Part shown: positions 1 through 7,332 of the stretch, one piece after another
How positions within the stretch are numbered: the first letter of the stretch is position 1
Layout: each line of letters opens with the position of its first letter
Source of the DNA: 188UL27-1 sp038526275
GTDB taxonomy: Bacteria > Pseudomonadota > Alphaproteobacteria > Rhodobacterales > Rhodobacteraceae
NCBI GenBank assembly: GCA_038526275.1
Contig: JBCBGY010000002.1
Coordinates: 15,970-79,969, forward strand
DNA: 64,000 nucleotides
Reading direction: 5' to 3'
Notes under the pieces: model-generated
What the model saw: the letters and a program-made list of their open reading frames with translations, nothing else
Told to the model about the DNA's origin: nothing
The model's database searches: none
Position numbers and translations under genes: made by a program

Positions 1-178
1 CCATCAGGTTGAATGTGGGTGTAAAGCGGGCTGACGCGCCCACCTTGTCGAAATTGGCTATGTAGTAGTCGGGGTTCGTTCGCACGAACGTCCGGATATT
101 GTCCTTCCGTTCCTGTGCATAAGCAATAGCGGCTGCGCTTTCCGTATCTTCCAGCGGGTTGATGCGTTCGTCCTTCAT
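1..178 (-). CDS. ABC permease, glycine-betaine type (partial, N-terminus)
   Basis: Reading frame opening with ATG at 178 on the minus strand and running off the window start. About 59 residues are visible, including DYYIANF and the segment ARFTPTFNL, which resembles the N-terminal cytoplasmic region of ProW-type glycine betaine/proline permeases. It lies 10 nt downstream of the ATPase gene and two genes downstream of the binding protein, the usual order for an osmoprotectant importer. Membrane segments are beyond the window edge, so the permease call rests mainly on context and this short N-terminal match. Confidence 0.65.
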   Translation of the reverse strand, partial: MKDERINPLEDTESAAAIAYAQERKDNIRTFVRTNPDYYIANFDKVGASARFTPTFNLM

Positions 179-188
179 AAGCCCCCCT

Positions 189-1229
189 TTAGGACACTTC
201 GGTTCCTTCAATCACCGTGCGCAGCAGGTCGGCCCGTGTGATCACCCCTACATCGGCCCCGTTGTCTGCTACCAGGATCGGGCTGTCATCTTCGATAGCC
301 AGGTTGATCAGGTTGCTGAGCGTTTCATCGCTTTGCACACGCGGTGCGTCTGCTGGCAAAGCGCCGCCGTTGAGTGGCTGCATGACAGCCTTGGCATGCA
401 CGACCTTGAGGCGTGAGATCCCAGCAACGAAGTCGGCCACGTAATCATCGGCGGGGTGCATCACGATATCTTCGGCTGTACCGACCTGCACCATTTGGCC
501 GTCGCGCATGATTGCAATCCGGTCACCGATCCGCACGGCTTCATCCAGGTCGTGGGTGATAAACACCGTCGTTTTCTTGAGGATCTTCGAAAGCCGAATG
601 AACTCATCCTGCAACTGACGACGGATCAATGGGTCTAGCGCAGAGAATGGTTCGTCCATAAGCAACACGTCGGGATTGGCGGCCAGAGCCCGCGCCAAGC
701 CCACCCGTTGCTGCATACCACCCGAAAGTTCGTGGGCGAACTTTGACCCCCAGGCGCCAAGTTCCACGATATCCAGAATGGCGGCGGCCTGGCGCATCCG
801 TTCGTTCTTGGCCACCTGCCGGATTTCCAGGGGCATGGCGACGTTATCCAGAACCGAGCGATGCGGCATCAGAGCGAAGTTCTGGAAGACCATGCCGATT
901 TTCTGGTTACGGAAATTCTGCAGATCTTTCGGGGCCAGCGCCATCACATCCGTGCCTTCGATCTGGATGGTGCCTGCCGTGGGCTCCAGAAGACGGTTGA
1001 AATGGCGGACCAAGGTGGACTTGCCGCTGCCGGACAAGCCCATGACGCAGAAGATCTCACCCCGATTTACGGAAAGGCTGACATCGGCCACACCGACAAC
1101 CGCGTTGAATTCCTCCAGAACCTGCGCCTTGGTCAATCCACGGTCGCGGATGGCTTTTAGCGCGGCCTCTGGCTTGGCGCCAAAGATCTTCCAGACATTC
1201 GAGATTTCAATGACGGTTTCAGCGGTCAT
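189..1229 (-). CDS. proV: Glycine betaine/proline-type ABC transporter ATP-binding protein
   Basis: Energises import of a quaternary amine osmolyte with its neighbours. The 346-residue protein has Walker A GLSGSGKST (residues 64-72), the signature LSGGMQQR, and Walker B followed by the D-loop (LLMDEPFSALD). The long N-terminal extension before Walker A and a C-terminal regulatory segment with CBS-like character (SPILVADNGADVGVITR) are typical of ProV/OpuAA rather than sugar ATPases. I chose the ATG at 1229 (MTAETV) over one 12 codons upstream because family members begin near this point. It lies between the binding protein (64 nt upstream) and the permease (10 nt downstream), so probably one operon. 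The exact ligand (glycine betaine, choline, proline betaine) is not determined. Confidence 0.9.
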   Translation of the reverse strand: MTAETVIEISNVWKIFGAKPEAALKAIRDRGLTKAQVLEEFNAVVGVADVSLSVNRGEIFCVMGLSGSGKSTLVRHFNRLLEPTAGTIQIEGTDVMALAPKDLQNFRNQKIGMVFQNFALMPHRSVLDNVAMPLEIRQVAKNERMRQAAAILDIVELGAWGSKFAHELSGGMQQRVGLARALAANPDVLLMDEPFSALDPLIRRQLQDEFIRLSKILKKTTVFITHDLDEAVRIGDRIAIMRDGQMVQVGTAEDIVMHPADDYVADFVAGISRLKVVHAKAVMQPLNGGALPADAPRVQSDETLSNLINLAIEDDSPILVADNGADVGVITRADLLRTVIEGTEVS

Positions 1230-1293
1230 GGACGGGCGCCCCTGCCTGAAAAAATGTAGCAACACCAGCGAACCGCCAGTGTTGCATTGAGAC

Positions 1294-2253
1294 TTACAGG
1301 CCTAGCATAGAGTCAACGCGATCCGAGTTTGCGGCCACCCATTCAGCAGCGGCATCGGCCGGATCGCGACCCTGGGCGCTGATTTCGTAGGCAAGTCCGC
1401 TCACATCGTCAGCGGTTAACGCAAAGTTTGCGAAGAACTCGGCGATGGCTGGCGAGCGATCAACCAGCGAATTCGACCAGGCGATCTGCACTTCTTTCAA
1501 GGCGTCCTTGGTGGCGACGTTGGATTTGTCATACCAATCGGCATCGTCCGATGGTTGCACCATGACGTACTTTGCCGGGTCGAACGTTGGCTCGGTCAGC
1601 ATCTCGACGTCGAACATGAACCAAACGGCGTGCGGCTTGTAGCAATAGAATGCATAGCCTTCGCCCTTGGCGACCGAGTCCTTGATCCGTGCGGTCTTCA
1701 CTGCTTCTTCGGCGCGGATCGGCTCGATGAAATCGAGCAAGCCATAATCCCGAACCTTGACCTCATTCACATTGGCCGAGGCCCAGCCGGGCGCGCCTAT
1801 CCACATTTCGCCTTTGCCATTGCCGTCGCTGTCCATCAGCGCCGCCACGTCAGGGCGACCCAGATCCGCGATATCGGTAATGTTGTTGGCTTCGCCAAAG
1901 TCTTTGGTGACGCAGAAACCTTGGTTCCCTTCATACGGATTGGAAGACAAGGTGACCGTACCTGCTTCATCCACATATTTCTTCGTGAAGCTCTCCTGGT
2001 TTGGCAGCCAAACGTCAGGGTGCACATCAATGTCGCCCTTCCCCTGATCCATGGCCTGGAAGATCGTGGCATTGTTGCCCGGCACATATTCCACCGTGCC
2101 ACCGATCCGTGTGGTTACGATTTCCCCCAAAACATGCGCAATTGCCTGCGCGCCGGTCCAGGACGGCACACCGATCTTTACCTCTTCCGCGAAGGCCGGT
2201 GCACTGATCGCCCCGACAATCGCTGCACTGATCAAAGTGGTTCTCAATGTCAT
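1294..2253 (-). CDS. Glycine betaine-type ABC transporter substrate-binding protein
   Basis: Periplasmic ligand-binding component of the osmolyte importer. The 319-residue product has a Sec signal peptide (MTLRTTLISAAIVGAISAPAFA, cut after AFA), then a fold of the OpuAC/ProX class: VKIGVPSWTGAQAIAHVLGE near the N-terminus, and repeated tryptophans and aspartates (GAPGWASANVN, DADWYDKSNV) consistent with an aromatic cage for a quaternary ammonium. It is the first gene of the minus-strand operon. The 40-nt gap to the ATPase ORF contains an imperfect stem (CAACAC at 1260-1265 pairing with GTGTTG at 1279-1284), as seen behind other binding-protein genes here. The ligand is inferred from family only. 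Confidence 0.88.
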   Translation of the reverse strand: MTLRTTLISAAIVGAISAPAFAEEVKIGVPSWTGAQAIAHVLGEIVTTRIGGTVEYVPGNNATIFQAMDQGKGDIDVHPDVWLPNQESFTKKYVDEAGTVTLSSNPYEGNQGFCVTKDFGEANNITDIADLGRPDVAALMDSDGNGKGEMWIGAPGWASANVNEVKVRDYGLLDFIEPIRAEEAVKTARIKDSVAKGEGYAFYCYKPHAVWFMFDVEMLTEPTFDPAKYVMVQPSDDADWYDKSNVATKDALKEVQIAWSNSLVDRSPAIAEFFANFALTADDVSGLAYEISAQGRDPADAAAEWVAANSDRVDSMLGL

Positions 2254-2797
2254 ATGTTAGCTCCCCTGTTGGTCTTTCGCTTTTCTAGTTTGGTAGCGCC
2301 GCAGATCGACATATCAGGACAACCGAACAATGCTGCGGCTCTGCCCGTGTGCAAGACACTGACTTCCGCATGCGCGCCGAGTTATTCCTTGCCGAACAGA
2401 TCCGTAAGGCATCCAGCCCCTTCCCCAGAATAACAGGATCAAAGACCAGACCCCGAGTTGGTGCAAGTAACTTTAGTTGAGCGATCATCCCTTCAGTCGG
2501 CTATTTGCACGCGTAGGTGCCGTTGAATGACGGAGTTGCCGTCCTGAATTGCTTTCAGCAAAGCACAGGGGCCAGGAACCGACATAACAGTGCGCATTGA
2601 TCGCTTGCGTTAGCTTGGAGTTTGACCCGTGGTGCGGCTGTATTTCATGGCAGTAGTGGCCATATGTGCATTTATTGTTAGTAATGATCAACAGAGGATC
2701 GGCTTGGATCGTTAGCCGTTCAGATCTTGGCCTTTGATTTTAGATATCTATCTGATTTTATTGCATTTTTCTGGTTTCTTGCCAATTGGTAATTCGC
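2254..2797. other. Intergenic region without a recognisable gene
   Basis: The 544 bases between the betaine binding-protein gene and parB. It must hold the promoter of the betaine operon (reading left). Two short minus-strand open frames (67 and 68 codons) have no family character and no good ribosome-binding site. The part next to parB (about 2660-2800) is AT-rich. I see no convincing repeat, tRNA or operator here. Confidence 0.5.
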
Positions 2798-3790
2798 CTA
2801 GTAAGACGCTTTCACGAAAGCATCAAATGCCGCGAGTAAATCTTCCCGGCTTATGTCCTTTGCAAATTCCAAACGCTGCTTCTGACCCTGCCGCGAATGC
2901 AAGATCGGCTTTGCCTTCGGCCCGCCTCGATACTCGGTTGCCATCAACTTGCGACCCGTACCGCTGGACACGCAAGCCTTGAGTTCCGCGACCACCTTCT
3001 GAGGCTCGACAAACCCTCCCTGCCCCTTGCGCGCTGCTTCTTGCAGAACGCCAATCTCGCGGGCGTGCTCCAGAATCTTCGCCCGTTGTTTAGGGTTTTT
3101 CAGAAGCGGCTTCAGCGTACGGGCATGGAGTTCGCGAATGTCGCGCACGGTCGGGAAGGCTTGTACAATCACGGATGGCAAGCGCGAAAGTTCGAGGTAG
3201 CGCGACAGCCAAACTTCAGACACTTCCAGCCGTTCGGCCATCGCCTTCTGACGACCGCCATAATAGAGATCGATGGCTTTCGCATAGTCAATCGCGCGCT
3301 CGTAATCCGAGATATCCTCACGATCACGGTTCTCAATGTCCGATAGCCGAAAGGCCTCTTCATCCGTCAGATCGCGCACTTCAACCAGGTATTTGAAATT
3401 TGGATAAGCGTTCGCACGCAGCCAACTGATTGCGAAATGACGTCGGGCACCGCAGATCACTTCATAGTCTGCATGCGTCCCTTCACTCACACGCCGAACA
3501 ATGGCTGGGAATTCCTGGCGGCCCTGGGACCGAATGCCATCTATCAGATCGCGGCAGTTTTCTTCGTTCAACAAGGCGTAGTCACGGTTGTGGCGTTCCC
3601 ACAGGCGACAGCGCGCAGGATCGACCCAGTGCAGTACCTTTTCTTCCTGTTCGCCCGACAAGCGCTCGCTTATAGCATTGCCTCGTTTCAGAAAGCGCGC
3701 TCCGGCCTTCCCCTTGTCATCCCGCTTCTCGCGATCAGCAGGCGTACCGCTAAGCACCGCGTCAAATATGGCATCATGGCGCTTGGTCAT
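2798..3790 (-). CDS. parB: ParB-like plasmid partition protein
   Basis: Centromere-binding partner of ParA for segregation of this replicon. The 330-residue product has a ParB/Srx nuclease-like N-terminal domain (EVICGARRHFAISWL resembles the GERR-type motif) with the following DIENRDREDISDYERA stretch, then a helix-turn-helix (KAMAERLEVSEVWLSRYLELSRLP). I start it at ATG 3790, overlapping the parA stop as ATGA, rather than at the ATG 33 codons upstream inside parA. The four-base overlap implies translational coupling. No parS site could be assigned with certainty; see the inverted repeat near the parA promoter. Confidence 0.92.
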   Translation of the reverse strand: MTKRHDAIFDAVLSGTPADREKRDDKGKAGARFLKRGNAISERLSGEQEEKVLHWVDPARCRLWERHNRDYALLNEENCRDLIDGIRSQGRQEFPAIVRRVSEGTHADYEVICGARRHFAISWLRANAYPNFKYLVEVRDLTDEEAFRLSDIENRDREDISDYERAIDYAKAIDLYYGGRQKAMAERLEVSEVWLSRYLELSRLPSVIVQAFPTVRDIRELHARTLKPLLKNPKQRAKILEHAREIGVLQEAARKGQGGFVEPQKVVAELKACVSSGTGRKLMATEYRGGPKAKPILHSRQGQKQRLEFAKDISREDLLAAFDAFVKASY

Positions 3791-4992
3791 AATACACCCT
3801 CCAAGCTGAGCGCCGAATGATGACTTGGCCAAGTCTTTCGGATCAGCGTCTCGACCTCCCGCCCGACGGCATCCAGATAGGCCCGACACCGACGGTGTGT
3901 TTCGGATCGCGCGCCAGCGCCAGTTACCTCGTAAACGGTAGCAAGATTGGCCGTCGCATTGTCGATCTCTGCGCTGTCCTTCAAGACAGTGGTCATCATT
4001 TCTTCCGGGAAGACGGCGTCCATCATGCGCCGAATGGCGGAATGGGCGGACTTGTTGTCGTTCATCTTCGTGGCCAGGATCTTGACGAAAGCATAGTCCC
4101 GCGCGCCACCCGCCTCTGCAATTTGTTCGAGCGTCGCGACCATCATCTTCAGAAAGTGTGCCGTGGAGCCAAAGTCGATATTGTTCGGCGGCGCCGGGAT
4201 GAGCAGGGCATCGGCGGCGCGGAGCACGGAAAGCGAGATCATTCCCAACGCAGGTGGCGGGTCGAGTAGCACGATGTCGAAACGATCCTTGATCGTCTCT
4301 AAGCCCTCGCGCAGTCGATCCAACACAAATCCGCTATCGCGGGCCATTCGCGCAGCAAACTCATATTCCGCATCATAGAGCCCCAAATTTGCGGGAACCA
4401 ACGCAATTCCGGGCCAGTAGGTCGCCCTTAGGGCATAGTCCAAAGACTGTGGTCCACCGTGCCGGAAGAACGGATAAAGAGTGTCTTCGTCTTCATCCAC
4501 ATCGACATCTGGGTTCAAACCGAAGATGGATGTTGTGGAGGCCTGACTATCACAGTCAACAATGCAGACCCGGTATCCTTTCAGCGCGAAATACTGAGAC
4601 AAGTGGCAAACCAACGTTGACTTGCCGACACCGCCTTTGAAGTTCTGAACCGCCATCACCAAAGGGCTCTCATCGTCGCGACGGTGGGGCAGCGTACCGA
4701 AATGCGCGCGCATGGCATTGACTTGCGCCAGGGTATAACCCGTTCGTCGGCCCGTATTCGGATCCTTTGCCGGTTGGTCAAGCTTGCCAGCGGATTCCGC
4801 GTCGCGGATGGCCTTCTCGGTCTTGCCCACCATTTCAGCCGCTGTTTTGACGTTGAACCGCACCTGAAGTTGTTTGCGGTTATCGGGGGCGTAGATTTCG
4901 TTTCGCAATCGTTCAATAATCGACGAAGATCGATCTGAAAGAGATGAAAGTTGCTCTAACGTGACCGCCTCAGGTAACTGATCTAGGGACAT
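3787..4992 (-). CDS. parA: ParA-like partition ATPase
   Basis: Walker-type ATPase that drives plasmid partition. The 401-residue protein has an N-terminal winged/MerR-like DNA-binding region (roughly residues 40-95; TAAEMVGKTEKAIRDAE then GRRTGYTLAQV), then the deviant Walker A FKGGVGKS (118-125), VDCDSQAST and LLDPPPALG motifs of the ParA/RepA family. The DNA-binding N-terminus fits an autorepressor that binds its own promoter. It is transcribed divergently from the replication initiator across a 587-bp origin region and coupled to parB by an ATGA overlap. RepA of a repABC operon is similar in length, but no repC is present, so this is a stand-alone parAB beside a Rep_3 gene. Confidence 0.95.
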   Translation of the reverse strand: MSLDQLPEAVTLEQLSSLSDRSSSIIERLRNEIYAPDNRKQLQVRFNVKTAAEMVGKTEKAIRDAESAGKLDQPAKDPNTGRRTGYTLAQVNAMRAHFGTLPHRRDDESPLVMAVQNFKGGVGKSTLVCHLSQYFALKGYRVCIVDCDSQASTTSIFGLNPDVDVDEDEDTLYPFFRHGGPQSLDYALRATYWPGIALVPANLGLYDAEYEFAARMARDSGFVLDRLREGLETIKDRFDIVLLDPPPALGMISLSVLRAADALLIPAPPNNIDFGSTAHFLKMMVATLEQIAEAGGARDYAFVKILATKMNDNKSAHSAIRRMMDAVFPEEMMTTVLKDSAEIDNATANLATVYEVTGAGARSETHRRCRAYLDAVGREVETLIRKTWPSHHSALSLEGVL

Positions 4993-5031
4993 GACTGCTC
5001 TCCAGTTCGAATGATTCCCGTTCTATGGCCG

Positions 5032-5072
5032 AGGTTCGGTTTTTTGTATCGATCATTGTTTTTTCCGAACCT
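5032..5072. promoter_or_regulatory. Inverted repeat upstream of parA (operator or parS candidate)
   Basis: AGGTTCGG at 5032-5039 is exactly repeated in inverse as CCGAACCT at 5065-5072, each arm flanked inward by a run of six T residues on the plus strand. It lies 40 to 80 bases upstream of the parA start codon, where a ParA autorepression site or a parS centromere would be expected. Function is inferred. Confidence 0.45.
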
Positions 5073-5292
5073 TCCTGTGTGTAGCTTAAGTCTTCTGATA
5101 GGTCCAATGTTGTGTGGCGGTTTGAACCCAAAATGGACGCTACTTTTCCCAGCTAAAACGAACTGAAAGTGGAAAGCAGTTCCCCCAAAATCTAAATTAG
5201 AAAAACCTAAGTTAGTTCTGTTTTCTGATTCTTAGTTCACTAGCCACAATATATTGATATTAAACAACAAAACCTTCTATGAGAAACGTTTC

Positions 5293-5358
5293 GGGATGGG
5301 TTTTGATACTTTCTGGGACGGGTTGGAAAACATCTAGGGATGGGTAGCCATACTTACC
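5293..5358 (+). repeat. Iterons: three tandem 22-bp direct repeats
   Basis: Copies begin at 5293, 5315 and 5337, exactly 22 bases apart, each opening with GGGAYGGGTW and carrying an A-rich centre then an ACWTWCY-like end. A degenerate fourth unit (GGGCGTACGCG) starts in phase at 5359. A 22-bp spacing is two helical turns and is typical of binding sites for Rep_3-family initiators; the initiator gene begins about 220 bases downstream. Confidence 0.85.
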
Positions 5359-5372
5359 GGGCGTACGCGTGG

Positions 5373-5389
5373 CCTTACATTTTGGGATG
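5373..5389 (+). repeat. 17-bp direct repeat, copy 1 (upstream of rep)
   Basis: CCTTACATTTTGGGATG, identical to the copy at 5475-5491, 102 bases apart. It contains the GGGATG core of the iterons. A partial third copy (CCTTACAT) is at 5531-5538, next to the initiator start. Confidence 0.7.
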
Positions 5390-5474
5390 ATTCTCATCGT
5401 GAATCTCTGTCAAGAAAATGTGTCATATTTTTCAATGACCTGCGAGAACAGACAGTCACGACCAGGATACTGAC

Positions 5475-5491
5475 CCTTACATTTTGGGATG
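5475..5491 (+). repeat. 17-bp direct repeat, copy 2 (upstream of rep)
   Basis: Second exact copy of CCTTACATTTTGGGATG. Its position about 90 bases before the initiator start codon suits an operator for initiator autoregulation or an auxiliary origin site. Confidence 0.7.
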
Positions 5492-5579
5492 TCGAAGGCA
5501 GACCTTGCTTGCTCGCCGCTCGACCTTTATCCTTACATAAGAGCCGAAGCGCAGTAAGACTTCGGGGAGGGGTGAGCAG

Positions 5580-6584
5580 TTGGCCAAAAATCCAAGAACC
5601 CGAACTGTCGATGTGCGCGCCACGGCGGCGAGCATCGTCAAACCCGGCGAACTGATCGATGTGGTCGAAGTCACGCCACTTACCCTGATCGATCGCCGGA
5701 TCTACAACCTGCTCTTGGAAAATGCCTGGGACGCCATTGATCGAAACGTGGAACATGTGATTGCAAAGTCCGCTTTGCGAGGCAGCCACAATTCCAACGA
5801 TAGGGTAGGGGAGAGCGTCGAACGGCTGATGTCTGCTATCGTTCGGGTCAAGACCATGAGGGATGGAGAGGCCCATGTGGAGCGGGTGCAGCTTCTGGGG
5901 GGTAACGTCGAAACGCTGCGGCGCGATGGGTTGCTCCATTACGAAATCCCAGCACGGTTGCGGAAGATCATCTCTGATTCCACTGTCTTTGCCCGGTTGA
6001 AACGAGAGGTGATGTTTGCGCTGACATCGAAATATGCGCTGACGCTATATGAGATGGTGCAGAAACGCGGAAACTTGAAGTATCGCTCGTCCGAACGGTT
6101 CACCCTGGACGATTTGCGGGCAATCTTGGGCGTACCGGCGGGCAAGCTGGCCACTTGGTCTAACCTTAACCTACGTGCGCTCAAACCAGCGGTTTTGGAG
6201 GTAAACCAGCTTTCTGACTTTATGGTGGAGTTGTTGCCCATAAAGACAGGGCGCAGTGTGACCCACGTCGAAATGCGCTGGTGGCGCAAGGATGCCGATG
6301 GGGTAGGGGACAGCGCCCGCGAACTCAGCTATTCAAAGGTCGGGCGAAAGGCTCGAATGGATCAGACGAGCGAGACGAAGCCACGTCCGGCGAGCATGGA
6401 ACGTGTCGGGGCGGCGTTGCTGACTGAAACTTACGAGACGGCCCGCCTGCGTTATCCTGGCTATGACATCTACTATATCGAAAGGGAGTGGCGGGCCTGG
6501 TCAGCGGGCAAGGAACCGGCAAAAGATCCGGATCGGGCCTATCTCGCCTTCTTCGGGTCCTATGTTCGCAATAATCCACTGTAG
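5580..6584 (+). CDS. Plasmid replication initiator, Rep_3 family
   Basis: Binds iterons and opens the origin. The 334-residue protein matches the two-winged-helix Rep_3/RepB initiators: LTLIDRRIYNLLLENAWD (first helix region), then YALTLYEMVQKR and FTLDDLRAILGVPAGKLATW (second winged helix, roughly residues 150-200). The likely start is TTG at 5580, preceded by GGGGAGG at 5564-5570, a good Shine-Dalgarno at normal spacing; no in-frame ATG serves better. It is transcribed away from parAB, with the toxin gene converging on it 7 nt downstream. A TTG start may keep expression low. In Roseobacter plasmid nomenclature it is probably of the RepB type, but I cannot assign a compatibility group. Confidence 0.92.
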   Translation: MAKNPRTRTVDVRATAASIVKPGELIDVVEVTPLTLIDRRIYNLLLENAWDAIDRNVEHVIAKSALRGSHNSNDRVGESVERLMSAIVRVKTMRDGEAHVERVQLLGGNVETLRRDGLLHYEIPARLRKIISDSTVFARLKREVMFALTSKYALTLYEMVQKRGNLKYRSSERFTLDDLRAILGVPAGKLATWSNLNLRALKPAVLEVNQLSDFMVELLPIKTGRSVTHVEMRWWRKDADGVGDSARELSYSKVGRKARMDQTSETKPRPASMERVGAALLTETYETARLRYPGYDIYYIEREWRAWSAGKEPAKDPDRAYLAFFGSYVRNNPL

Positions 6585-6591
6585 GTGGCGA

Positions 6592-7005
6592 CTAGGGTTG
6601 TGTCGGAGGGTTTGGCCAGACACGTTGAATGCCGAAAGCATCCAACGCTGTGTCAACGCTGACTAAAGCCAACCCTTCAATTTCGCTTTGGGCTGCCAGC
6701 ATCCGGTCGAAAGGGTCCCGGTGGGCGACGTCATACAGACCGGCGCGGCCCGCGTGATCGATGGTTATTGACAGTCCGGCCAGACCTAGCTCGGAGATAT
6801 AGTAGTGAGGCCGCGCCGCGATGTCTTCCGCACCTGTCAGCTTCCCCAAGCGTACCTTCGTCGCGATTTCCCAGATCGAGGCCGCGCTGACATAGACATC
6901 ATGCTCGGGGTCGGCGATCAGGGCGGCAACATCCGCAGGCATTCGCGCCCTGTCACCCGCTGCGAACCACAAGAGCGCATGGGTGTCCAGCAACAACCCA
7001 TTCAT
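6592..7005 (-). CDS. vapC: PIN-domain toxin, VapC family
   Basis: Probable RNase toxin of a type II toxin-antitoxin pair stabilising the replicon. The 137 residues form a single PIN domain with its acidic residues visible: D7 (LLLDTHALLWF), E47 (SIWEIATK), D97 (HRDPFDRML, the hallmark of this VapC subgroup) and D118 (SVDTALDAF). The ATG at 7005 overlaps the antitoxin stop as ATGA, so the two are translationally coupled with the antitoxin first, the usual order. It lies beside the rep gene, where addiction modules often sit. RNA target unknown. Confidence 0.92.
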   Translation of the reverse strand: MNGLLLDTHALLWFAAGDRARMPADVAALIADPEHDVYVSAASIWEIATKVRLGKLTGAEDIAARPHYYISELGLAGLSITIDHAGRAGLYDVAHRDPFDRMLAAQSEIEGLALVSVDTALDAFGIQRVWPNPPTQP

Positions 7006-7223
7006 TCCCAGACGACCAGTTCCTCGTCGTCCAAGGGGGCCAGTGTATCGCCCTTGATGTCCAGCTCACCAAACCGGCCGAATGTGCGCACATGACTTTC
7101 GCTGACAGGCACCAGCCGTACGGCAGGTTTGCCTCTGCGCGCAATAATGATTTCTTCCCCGGCTTCAGCCCGTAGGATCAGGTCAGATAAGGTAGTTTTG
7201 GCCGTATGCACATTGACTTGCAT
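7002..7223 (-). CDS. Antitoxin, Phd/YefM family
   Basis: Binds and neutralises the PIN toxin and probably represses the operon. The 73-residue product begins MQVNVHTAKTTLSDLILRA, the N-terminal DNA-binding fold of Phd/YefM antitoxins, followed by GEEIIIARRGKPAVRLVP, a strongly conserved stretch. The C-terminus is acidic (APLDDEELVVWE), as expected of the toxin-binding tail. I start it at ATG 7223 because the longer open frame upstream (to 7430) has no antitoxin character and runs into the neighbouring gene. A repeat-rich operator lies 20-45 bases upstream. Confidence 0.9.
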   Translation of the reverse strand: MQVNVHTAKTTLSDLILRAEAGEEIIIARRGKPAVRLVPVSESHVRTFGRFGELDIKGDTLAPLDDEELVVWE

Positions 7224-7242
7224 GGTGTCTGGTCCGTCGTAA

Positions 7243-7268
7243 TAGCTAGCTAGAAACTTAGCTAGAAA
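7243..7268. promoter_or_regulatory. Putative toxin-antitoxin operator
   Basis: TAGCTAGCTA (7243-7252) is a perfect palindrome and AGCTAGAAA occurs twice (7248-7256 and 7260-7268) with 12-bp phasing, immediately upstream of the antitoxin start. This arrangement suits cooperative autorepression by the antitoxin or toxin-antitoxin complex. Confidence 0.5.
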
Positions 7269-7332
7269 AGGGCTTGTTTTCAAGGTGCGCCCCCAGAGGC
7301 TCCGGGGGCGGCTTGCGTTGACGGACGCCTTC

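Larger units (their letters stand above)
4993..5579. other. Putative replication origin region
   Basis: The 587 bases between parA and the replication initiator. From left to right they hold an 8-bp inverted repeat at 5032-5072, a short inverted repeat AACTG/CAGTT at 5161-5181, a markedly AT-rich block at about 5182-5280 that could be the unwinding element, three 22-bp-period direct repeats at 5293-5358, and two copies of a 17-bp direct repeat (5373-5389 and 5475-5491). Adjacent AT-rich DNA, iterons and a Rep_3 gene make the standard layout of an iteron plasmid origin. No consensus DnaA box was seen. Confidence 0.75.

Noticed and set aside
2285..2691. Two short minus-strand frames between the betaine operon and parB
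   Set aside because: Odd composition, no homology pattern and no start signals; likely non-coding.
5293..5491. CRISPR-like array from the short repeats near the origin
   Set aside because: Repeats are contiguous 22-bp iterons and two separated 17-bp copies, without spacers or cas genes.
5394..5939. 181-codon minus-strand open frame overlapping the origin and the start of rep
   Set aside because: It is antisense to the conserved Rep_3 N-terminus and to the origin repeats, and has no family character.
3787..6584. A repABC operon
   Set aside because: parAB is divergent from the initiator, and the initiator is of the Rep_3 type with iterons; no repC is present.
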